From the NCBI GenBank assembly GCA_020845495.1, contig JADLFM010000191.1:1-8467 (forward strand): DNA of 8,467 bases. Reading direction: 5' to 3'. Shown here piece by piece: positions 1-6,153 of the stretch. A program made the translations under genes and the position numbers. Numbering within the stretch: position 1 is the first letter of the stretch; the number at the start of each line of letters is the position of its first letter. The notes under the pieces were generated by a model. That model searched no databases and was not told the DNA's origin. It was given only the letters and a program-made list of their open reading frames with translations. Source of the DNA: Chloroflexota bacterium. GTDB taxonomy: Bacteria; Chloroflexota; UBA6077; JACCZL01.

Positions 1-3000
1 TCAGGGGTGGCGTGGAGCAGGCGATCACGGCGCTCGGGAAAGGCTTCCTGGCGCACCCGGCTAATGGCGAGCTGCGAAAGGCGCTCCAGGACGGACCAGC
101 CAGCGGCGGCCTCGACACCCAGGAGTATTACCGCCAGCTCCTGCGGCTGGTCTATCGCCTGCTGTTCCTGTTCGTGGCTGAGGACCGCGACGTCCTGCTC
201 GATCCAAACGCCGAGCCGGCCGCCCGCGAGCGGTACACCAGCTACTACTCGACCGCACGGCTACGTCGCCTGGCCGACCGCCGCGTCGGCACGCGGCACC
301 ACGACCTGTACCAGGGGCTACGGCTGGTCATGGCGAAGCTCGGGGACGCCGGCAGTCCACCGCTCGGCTTGCCGGCCCTCGGCGGCTACCTCTTCTCGAT
401 TGAGGCCGTCCGCGACCTCGCCGATCGCGAGATCGCCAACCACGACCTGCTGGACGCGATCCGTGCCCTCGCCTTCGTGGAGGATGGGCGCAATCGCCGG
501 CTGGTGGACTACCGCAACCTCGGGGCCGAGGAGCTCGGCTCAGTGTACGAATCGCTGCTGGAGCTCCATCCCGAGATCGACTCCGAGGCGGCTACGTTCG
601 CCCTTAAGACGGCCTCCGGCAACGAGCGCAAGACGACCGGCTCGTACTACACGCCGACTAGCCTAATTCAGTGCCTGCTCGACTCGGCGCTCGATCCGGT
701 GCTGGAGGAGGCAGCCGCGAAGCCCGATCCCGAGGCGGCGATCCTCGACCTGAAAGTGTGCGATCCCGCCTGCGGCAGCGGCCACTTCCTGATCGCCGCC
801 GCCCACCGGGTCGCGAAGCGGCTGGCCGCCATCCGAACCGGCGAGCCGGAGCCGTCCCCCGAGGCCGTCCGTACGGCGCTGCGCCAGGTGGTGGGAAGCT
901 GCATCTACGGCGTGGACCTGAACCCGATGGCCGTGGAGCTGTGCAAGGTCAGCCTCTGGATGGAGGCGGTGGAGCCCGGCAAGCCGCTGACGTTCCTGGA
1001 CCACCACATCCAGAGCGGCAACAGCCTGCTGGGCACCACGCCCGCGCTGCTGGCCCAGGGTATCCCCGACGCCGCGTTCACGCCGATCGAGGGCGACGAC
1101 AAGGCGTTCTGCTCCGAGTTTCGGAAGAAGAACAAACAGGAGCGTGCCGGCCAGACCACGATGTTCGACGCCGACCTGAAGCCTTGGGAGCATATGGGCA
1201 ACCTGGCGACGGCGATGCTGGCGCTCGACGGCGAGGACGCCGACACGATCGAAGGGCAGCGCCGCAAGCAGGAGCGGTACGAGCAGATGGTGCGCTCGGA
1301 CGACTACCTGTATGGGCGGCTGTTGGCCGACGCCTGGTGTGCGGCGTTCGTCTGGAAGAAGGCGAAGACGCCGGATCTACCGTACCCGATCACCGACGAG
1401 CGCCTCCGTGAAATTGAGCGCAGCCCATTTCGGGTGGCCACCTGGATGAGGGACGAGATCTGGCGCCTCGCCGAGCAGTACCAGTTCTTTCACTGGCACC
1501 TGGCGTTCCCGGACGTATTCCGGGCGCCACGCCAGGGCGAGACGCCTGAGAACGAGCAGGTGGGGTGGAGAGACGGCTTTGACGTGGTGCTCGGCAACCC
1601 GCCCTGGGAGCGTGTGAAACTAGCCGACCGAGAGTTCTTCGCATCACGACGTCCGGATATCGCCAATGCTGCCAATGCATCAATTCGTAAGCGGCTCATT
1701 GAAGCGCTCAAGACTGAAGCGCCGACGCTACATGACGCGTACATCGATGCCTTTCGGCAGGCGGACGCGGAAAGCCTCTTCGTTCGTGCAAGCGGGCGCT
1801 ATCCTCTGACTGGACGGGGGCATATCAACACCTACATTGCTTTTACCGAGACTATGCGCATGGCAATTGGTCCACGCGGCCGGTTTGGAGTCATTGTCCC
1901 CACAGGACTAGTCACGGACGACGCTACGAAGGCTCTCTTTCAAGATCTAGTCAGCCAGCAGTCTCTTGTCAGCTACTACGGGTTCAAGAACGAAGAGCAT
2001 CTGTTCCCCTTGCCTGTCGAGCATACCGTGACATTTGGGCTTCTAACCGCCGTTGGGCAGTCGCGTAGATCCTCATCAATGGAGTTCTGCTGGCTCGCCT
2101 ATAACACCAGCCACCTAAGAGATTCCTTGAGAAGGTTCTTCTTGACTGAAGCCGAGATCCGTTCGATCAACCCGAACACGCAAACTTGCCCCGTGTTTCG
2201 ATCTCGCATTGACGCTGATATCGTGATTCGGCTTCACGCAACTATTCCAGTCCTTGAGGAAGAACGTAGCAACTCATCACCCTGGTCCGCCAATCTCACA
2301 AGAATGCTGCATATGTCTGATGATAGCGGACTATTCAGGAATACTCGGGCAGATGGACTTGTGCCACTATATGAAGCTAAGCTCTTTCACCAGTACAATC
2401 ATCGATTCGGTACTTATGCTGGGCGCTCAGATGACTCAGGTGGAAATGAGCTTCCAAAATCGACTGTTGAGGCTTTGCGTGATCCAAGTTACGCAGGTCA
2501 ACCTCGCTATTGGGTTGCTCCTGCTGATGTTGAGAATCGGATGCGGGATCGATGGAGCAGGGGATGGCTCATATCATTCCGGGACATTGCCCGGTCAACA
2601 GATGAGCGCACGGCAATCTTCACTATCCTTCCTCGTGTCGGTGTCGGGCACACAGCACCACTCGTCCTCCCGGAGACATCTCCCTGGACTGTCCCCGCTC
2701 TCCTTGCGGCCCTGAACAGCTACGTCCTCGACTACGTTGCGCGGCAGAAGGTTGGGGGCACACATCTCACCTACGGCTACCTGCGCCAGTTCCCGGTGCT
2801 GCCACCCGAAGCTTTCGACCGCACGCTTCTGAGTTGGATCGTACCGAGAGTGCTGGAGCTGACCTACACGGCCTGGGACCTGGAGCCGTTCGCCAGGGAC
2901 GTCGGCTACGACGGCCCGCCCTTCCGCTGGGACGAGGACCGCCGCTTCCTCCTCCGCGCCGAGCTTGACGCCCTGTACTTCCGCCTCTACGGCATCGAGC

Positions 3001-4076
3001 GCGACGACGTCGACTACATCATGGAGACGTTCCCGATCGTCAAGCGTCGGGACGAACAGCGGCACGGCGAGTACCGCACCAAGCGCATGATCCTGGAGAT
3101 CTTCGACGCCCTCACCGAGGCCGATCGGACGGGCGTGCCGTACCAGACTCGCCTCGATCCGCCGCCGGCCGATCCGCGTGTCGCCCATCCGAACCGCGAC
3201 GGCACGCCGTACACTGGCCTTGGCTGGCAGCTACCGGTCAATAACGGCGCCACATCACGGCAACCCACGGAGCGCCCAAGTGCAGCAGCGGCGAGCGCGG
3301 CTATCGCCACGGCTGCCTCGGCCCAAGTCGCCGCCCGAGCGGATGGCGCCCCGATGGAAGATCGTGTCGCCGCGTCGGACGCGCCGTCCAGGCGGGCTGC
3401 TGTCACGCGTCTGCCCTCCCAACCGACGCTGCTGGACCGCGATCCGCTGTTCGCTGAGGTGAAAGCAGAGCCACCAGCCCGACCGCCGTCCCGACCGAGT
3501 CAGACTCGCCTATCGTCGCAGCCACCATTGCTCGACCGCGACCCACTGTTCGCCGCGCCAACGTCGGATGAAGTTGCGCCTTCAGAAACGCCAGTGAACC
3601 CACCAGGTCACAAGGATCGGGCGGGCTTGAAGGATGCCAAAACATCGCCGCTGGCCGAGGACTCGGATGCAGCGGACGCGTCGAGCCTGGATCAATTCCC
3701 GGATTGGTGGTGGGACCATTACCAGCGGCCGGAACCGGGAGATGATGAAGCAGTGCTCTACATGGAGAGAGAGCTCGACGCGCTCAAGGCACATGTTGAG
3801 CATCTCCATCGGATTGAGGAGTCCAATCGAACGCCGTCGACTGATCCGGCGACCGAAGAGCGTCATCTACGACAGCATGTGCTTGACGACGCAATCGCGG
3901 CATTGGAGAAATTCGGCCCGCTCACCGGGCGAGAGATGGCGAAGATCCTCAGCGAATGTGACGCACGCATCGACCGTAAGCTCGTGAACAGCGTCCTTCA
4001 CCGCGAGGGTGCCGCCAACGTCCGCTACGACGCCGCCCGCTACACCTACACGCTGCGCCAGAAGTCGCGCGAGTAG
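1..4076 (+). CDS. Eco57I-family N6-adenine DNA methyltransferase, large, 5'-truncated
   Basis: Transfers a methyl group from SAM to adenine N6 in DNA; the modification arm of a type IIG, DISARM-like or BREX-like system. The frame is open to the left edge (first full codon at 3), and the text before the GTG at 12 (RGG-VEQAI) looks like mid-protein, so I treat it as missing its N-terminus. Counting residues from codon 12: TTGSYYTP at 208-215, SAM-binding motif DPACGSGHF at 251-259, the acidic loop GVDLNP at 300-305, the Eco57I-type FFHWHLAFPDVF at 492-503, and catalytic NPPW at 529-532. A variable target-recognition region follows, then the conserved VGGTHLTYGYLRQFPVLPP at 914-932. From about 1045 there is a Pro/Ala-rich linker with a duplicated motif, a short charged helix (about 1250-1275) and a probable winged helix (about 1285-1350) ending at the TAG. 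No PD-(D/E)xK nuclease motif is evident in the visible part. It resembles DISARM DrmMI-type or type IIG enzymes; the subfamily is not certain, but the methylase call is. Confidence -1.
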   Translation, partial: RGGVEQAITALGKGFLAHPANGELRKALQDGPASGGLDTQEYYRQLLRLVYRLLFLFVAEDRDVLLDPNAEPAARERYTSYYSTARLRRLADRRVGTRHHDLYQGLRLVMAKLGDAGSPPLGLPALGGYLFSIEAVRDLADREIANHDLLDAIRALAFVEDGRNRRLVDYRNLGAEELGSVYESLLELHPEIDSEAATFALKTASGNERKTTGSYYTPTSLIQCLLDSALDPVLEEAAAKPDPEAAILDLKVCDPACGSGHFLIAAAHRVAKRLAAIRTGEPEPSPEAVRTALRQVVGSCIYGVDLNPMAVELCKVSLWMEAVEPGKPLTFLDHHIQSGNSLLGTTPALLAQGIPDAAFTPIEGDDKAFCSEFRKKNKQERAGQTTMFDADLKPWEHMGNLATAMLALDGEDADTIEGQRRKQERYEQMVRSDDYLYGRLLADAWCAAFVWKKAKTPDLPYPITDERLREIERSPFRVATWMRDEIWRLAEQYQFFHWHLAFPDVFRAPRQGETPENEQVGWRDGFDVVLGNPPWERVKLADREFFASRRPDIANAANASIRKRLIEALKTEAPTLHDAYIDAFRQADAESLFVRASGRYPLTGRGHINTYIAFTETMRMAIGPRGRFGVIVPTGLVTDDATKALFQDLVSQQSLVSYYGFKNEEHLFPLPVEHTVTFGLLTAVGQSRRSSSMEFCWLAYNTSHLRDSLRRFFLTEAEIRSINPNTQTCPVFRSRIDADIVIRLHATIPVLEEERSNSSPWSANLTRMLHMSDDSGLFRNTRADGLVPLYEAKLFHQYNHRFGTYAGRSDDSGGNELPKSTVEALRDPSYAGQPRYWVAPADVENRMRDRWSRGWLISFRDIARSTDERTAIFTILPRVGVGHTAPLVLPETSPWTVPALLAALNSYVLDYVARQKVGGTHLTYGYLRQFPVLPPEAFDRTLLSWIVPRVLELTYTAWDLEPFARDVGYDGPPFRWDEDRRFLLRAELDALYFRLYGIERDDVDYIMETFPIVKRRDEQRHGEYRTKRMILEIFDALTEADRTGVPYQTRLDPPPADPRVAHPNRDGTPYTGLGWQLPVNNGATSRQPTERPSAAAASAAIATAASAQVAARADGAPMEDRVAASDAPSRRAAVTRLPSQPTLLDRDPLFAEVKAEPPARPPSRPSQTRLSSQPPLLDRDPLFAAPTSDEVAPSETPVNPPGHKDRAGLKDAKTSPLAEDSDAADASSLDQFPDWWWDHYQRPEPGDDEAVLYMERELDALKAHVEHLHRIEESNRTPSTDPATEERHLRQHVLDDAIAALEKFGPLTGREMAKILSECDARIDRKLVNSVLHREGAANVRYDAARYTYTLRQKSRE
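1615..2640 (+). other. Low-GC target-recognition segment inside the methyltransferase gene
   Basis: Hand counts give about 45-48% GC for the lines at 2281-2460 and 47% for 2101-2160, against 70% for 721-780. The drop begins just after the NPPW codons (1596-1607) and fades before the conserved segment encoded from 2751. Codon use also changes to A/T-ending codons. In this enzyme family this interval holds the target-recognition domain, so the segment is probably a recombined specificity module. The edges are approximate. Confidence 0.7.
3405..3554 (+). repeat. Two degenerate copies of a 17-residue motif in the methyltransferase linker
   Basis: Copy 1 (3405-3455) encodes TRLPSQPTLLDRDPLFA and copy 2 (3504-3554) encodes TRLSSQPPLLDRDPLFA, spaced 99 bases apart. 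Fifteen of 17 residues agree, yet the DNA differs at 15 of 51 positions, and 11 of those differences are silent. The surrounding linker is Pro/Ala/Arg-rich and looks disordered, so the copies are probably short docking peptides rather than a folded domain. Confidence 0.75.
3867..4064 (+). other. Probable winged-helix C-terminal domain of the methyltransferase
   Basis: The last 70 or so residues run helix (DDAIAALEKFG), helix-turn-helix-like GPLTGREMAKIL, a recognition-like helix (DRKLVNSVLHREG), then a two-strand wing (VRYDAARYTYTLR). This is the usual pattern of a small winged-helix DNA-binding or protein-interaction domain. It follows the disordered linker and ends a few residues before the stop, so it looks like an appended tethered module. 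The call rests on pattern only. Confidence 0.5.
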
Positions 4077-4082
4077 GCTGCC

Positions 4083-5120
4083 GTGACGACGCTGTTTGAT
4101 CCGCCCGAATCCGCAGGCGAATCGCAAGAGACTGTAGGCAGTCGGCTTCCCTTGTTGCAGGCGGGGACCAGAACTGAAGGTGCGGCGACGGCGGCAGACG
4201 CGATCACGAAAGCCAGGCTGAACTGGAAGGTCGCGAAAGTCCCGCTCACTATGACACGTGGCTATCAGACACTCCCGATCAGAAACCGATTTGCAGTCGT
4301 CCGCGAGGACCACTGGGAGAAACCGCCGCTCACAGGAGCAGCCGAAGAACGAGAAGGGCCGTGCCCGATCCTCGGCATTGTCGGCCGAGAATACCAGCCG
4401 CTGCAGAACTCGGACGCCTTCGCATTCTTTGACGAGATCGTTAAGAGCGGGCGCGCGACCTATGAGTGGGCAGGGGCCTTCGGACACGGTTGGCGGATCT
4501 GGGTGCTGGTCAAGATGACGAAGGAGCTGAGAGTCGTCGGCGACGATGTCGTGTATCCATACCTTCTGCTCACGAACAGCCACGATGGCAGTAGCTCCGT
4601 GCAGGTCAGATTCACGCCGGTCCGCGTCTTCTGCGAGAACTGTCTGACGACCGGGCAGCGAGGTGGCCCCGCGTTCTCGATTACCCATCGCCGAGCACTG
4701 GTCAGCAACCTTGCGGTCGCACAGCGAACGCTCGGCGAGATCGAGCAGAGGTTCGACCAGATGGGCGACGACTTCACCTCAATGGCACACGTCGCGCTGA
4801 ACGGATCGATGCTCGACGAATTTCTAGGTCGAGTGTTTCCGATTCCGCGCGAAGGCGCGGAGGCGAAGACAACTCGGCGCATGCTGCAATGCCGTGACCG
4901 GGCAGCCCACCTGTTCGAGCATGGTGCCGGCAACCGCCATCCCGACGTGAAGGGCACGCTCTGGGCGGCCTACAACGGTGTAACCGAGCTCGCCGACCAT
5001 CATCTGGCGGGCGGCGGGGCCAGTCGCCGTCTCGAATCGATCTGGTTCGGCGAGAGTCACACCATCAAGTCTCGTTCACTGTCCGCCGCCCGTGACCTGA
5101 TGCGGGAGTGGGCGAGATGA
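4083..5120 (+). CDS. DUF932 (phage/plasmid-like) domain protein
   Basis: A 345-residue protein of the DUF932 family, usually annotated as phage/plasmid-like protein and typically found on mobile elements. Its biochemical role is not established to my knowledge. Family-like segments visible are LGIVGREYQPLQN at residues 97-109, followed by DAFAFFDEIV, and NSHDGSSSVQVRFTPVRV from residue 165, leading into the CENCL segment near 184-188. The middle (about 205-235) is helical and may form a short coiled coil. GTG 4083 is the first possible start after the methyltransferase TAG, six bases downstream and in the same frame, so the two are almost certainly co-transcribed; no clear Shine-Dalgarno sequence precedes it, which fits translational coupling. 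Its place inside a restriction-type operon is unusual. It may be an accessory DNA-binding or anti-mobile-element component; that role is inference. Confidence 0.85.
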   Translation: MTTLFDPPESAGESQETVGSRLPLLQAGTRTEGAATAADAITKARLNWKVAKVPLTMTRGYQTLPIRNRFAVVREDHWEKPPLTGAAEEREGPCPILGIVGREYQPLQNSDAFAFFDEIVKSGRATYEWAGAFGHGWRIWVLVKMTKELRVVGDDVVYPYLLLTNSHDGSSSVQVRFTPVRVFCENCLTTGQRGGPAFSITHRRALVSNLAVAQRTLGEIEQRFDQMGDDFTSMAHVALNGSMLDEFLGRVFPIPREGAEAKTTRRMLQCRDRAAHLFEHGAGNRHPDVKGTLWAAYNGVTELADHHLAGGGASRRLESIWFGESHTIKSRSLSAARDLMREWAR

Positions 5121-5152
5121 CCGGGACCCATTCTCCAACTCGCCGCCGGTGA
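5117..5152 (+). other. Possible 11-codon relay mini-ORF between DUF932 and GIY-YIG genes
   Basis: An ATG at 5117 overlaps the DUF932 TGA in an ATGA arrangement and opens an 11-residue frame (MTGTHSPTRRR). Its own TGA (5150-5152) overlaps the GTG start of the next gene (5149-5151). It could hand ribosomes from one gene to the next where no Shine-Dalgarno sequence is visible. It may equally be chance; no conservation evidence is available here. Confidence 0.25.
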
Positions 5153-5517
5153 GTGCCGCCAGCTCAGGCACGTTTCAGATACTTCCCGGCAACACTCAGC
5201 CGCGAGAGCATTGGGTGTACGTCATCGAGCTTCCCGATGCGGTCGCCCAGCGCGAGAATCCCGACCGCGAGATCGTCTACGTGGGCATGACGTCCAGAAC
5301 GGTTGAAGAACGCTTCCAACAGCATCTGCAGGGTCACCACTCGGCGCGCGTCATCAAGCGCGTGATCCGTCTGGGCCTCGGCTCGCAGCTCCGCCTCCGA
5401 CCCGATCTCATGCGACGTGCCGGTAACCCACAGCCCAATCAGCACGAGGCGCTGATCAGAGAACGCGCGCTCACTCGCCGCCTCAAACGGCGTGGCTACA
5501 CCGTTTTCAGTAACTGA
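5149..5517 (+). CDS. Small GIY-YIG nuclease-like protein
   Basis: A 122-residue protein that is almost entirely one GIY-YIG domain, the single-metal DNA endonuclease fold of UvrC, homing enzymes and type II enzymes such as Eco29kI. The first strand carries VYV (residues 23-25) in place of GIY. The second carries YVG (44-46) in place of YIG, followed by MTSRTVEERFQQH with the likely catalytic Arg55 and His59. A C-terminal helix holds Glu100 and Glu105 (HEALIRERALTRRL), one of which should be the metal ligand. There is no extra DNA-binding domain, so a partner may supply specificity. GTG 5149 is the only start available after the in-frame TGA at 5098, and no Shine-Dalgarno sequence is visible. 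It lies 28 bases after the DUF932 gene and is a candidate effector nuclease of the locus. Activity is inferred; the fold assignment is fairly sure. Confidence 0.8.
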   Translation: MSAASSGTFQILPGNTQPREHWVYVIELPDAVAQRENPDREIVYVGMTSRTVEERFQQHLQGHHSARVIKRVIRLGLGSQLRLRPDLMRRAGNPQPNQHEALIRERALTRRLKRRGYTVFSN

Positions 5518-5569
5518 CGCAGACAAGCTTCTCTGGAGATTCCTGTCATTCGAGCAGGAGCTCCCTGCG

Positions 5570-5574
5570 AAAGG
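5570..5574 (+). promoter_or_regulatory. Shine-Dalgarno-like AAAGG for the GTG start at 5584
   Basis: AAAGG lies 9 bases before GTG 5584, the first plausible start after the GIY-YIG stop in the same frame. It supports that start, although the match to the consensus is partial. Confidence 0.4.
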
Positions 5575-5583
5575 TTACCGCTC

Positions 5584-6063
5584 GTGTCCGGTGTCTCACC
5601 CCTTGAAACCGAGTTAGTCCTCCTGATGCAGCGGTTTCCCGACCTCTCTGTCAGGCCAATCCTCACCGGGATCTTTCGTCAAGCCATCGCGCTGCACCGC
5701 GCGGTCGGTGTTCAAGGTTACCTTGGGGCGCCGCCAAGCAACCCTCGCGATGTGTCGATCACACTGAAGAATCTCTTCTTGTGCGCGGCGACACGCGGGA
5801 GAGACTGCTACTTGCTGGTCGACAACGTCCCCGGCCTCCAGGAAGTGGGCACCTGGCGCGGCTTCAAGCTCAGTCCGTGTCCTTCCGCGCCGAAGCAGCA
5901 ACTGGCGTGGATTAGCTGCAAATTCGAGGAGCGGCCGGTCCTTGAAGCTATCCTCACTGACGGCGATGTCTGGCGTGCGTACCGGCGGATGCTCCAACGC
6001 ATTATGGATGTCAATCGCTCGGATCGCCCCGCGACACTTCAACGGCTCAGCGTCCTCGCCTGA
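5584..6063 (+). CDS. Unrecognised 159-residue protein in the defence operon
   Basis: I do not recognise this family. The product is soluble-looking, with no signal peptide or membrane segment. It begins with an amphipathic helix (SPLETELVLLMQRFPDL), then a second helix (IFRQAIALHRAVG). A mixed alpha/beta part follows with hydrophobic strands (DCYLLVDNV at 74-82; LAWISCKF at 107-114) and a Trp/Cys-containing GTWRGFKLSPCP at 89-100. A C-terminal helix (DVWRAYRRMLQRIMD) closes it. It has four Cys (67, 75, 99, 112), not arranged as an obvious zinc motif. The start is GTG 5584 with AAAGG 9 bases upstream; the frame stays open back to the GIY-YIG TGA but has no other good start. The reading frame one base over continues for 31 residues past its stop and ends on the ATGA of the next gene, so a 190-residue product is possible. 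It is probably an accessory component of the operon. Confidence 0.6.
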   Translation: MSGVSPLETELVLLMQRFPDLSVRPILTGIFRQAIALHRAVGVQGYLGAPPSNPRDVSITLKNLFLCAATRGRDCYLLVDNVPGLQEVGTWRGFKLSPCPSAPKQQLAWISCKFEERPVLEAILTDGDVWRAYRRMLQRIMDVNRSDRPATLQRLSVLA

Positions 6064-6153
6064 CCCGCCAGCCTCCGAGGACGAGATTGCACCGGCTCCT
6101 CTACACTGTTGGTCGCCGCCGCTCGATCCTGGCCTGCTCTTGGGGGTCGCCGA
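6064..6153 (+). other. 90-base gap before the EVE-McrB gene
   Basis: There is no convincing promoter or terminator. The gap is fully open in two frames: the McrB frame (back to the TGA at 6061, with only weak TTG/CTG starts near 6106-6111) and the frame ending at the TGA of 6155-6157. A GGGGG at 6142-6146, 7 bases before ATG 6154, is the likely ribosome-binding site and supports that start. Confidence 0.45.

Noticed and set aside
663..1193. 176-codon minus-strand frame
   Set aside because: Lies opposite the methyltransferase SAM-binding motifs; a shadow of conserved coding sequence.
7..1411. Two long + frames (7-666 and 671-1411) in an alternative phase
   Set aside because: They overlap the methyltransferase in another phase and are Arg/Ser/Gly-rich as expected for out-of-frame high-GC DNA.
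2254..2715. 153-codon + frame inside the low-GC target-recognition segment
   Set aside because: The methyltransferase frame is continuous through it and no ribosome-binding site or motif supports a nested gene.
3867..4688. 273-codon open frame on the minus strand
   Set aside because: Antisense to the methyltransferase C-terminus and the DUF932 gene, both strongly supported; no motifs.
5554..5568. Small inverted repeat GCAGG-AGCTC-CCTGC in the gap after the GIY-YIG gene
   Set aside because: Only a 5-bp stem with no T-run after it, so not a convincing terminator; it probably reflects chance in GC-rich DNA.
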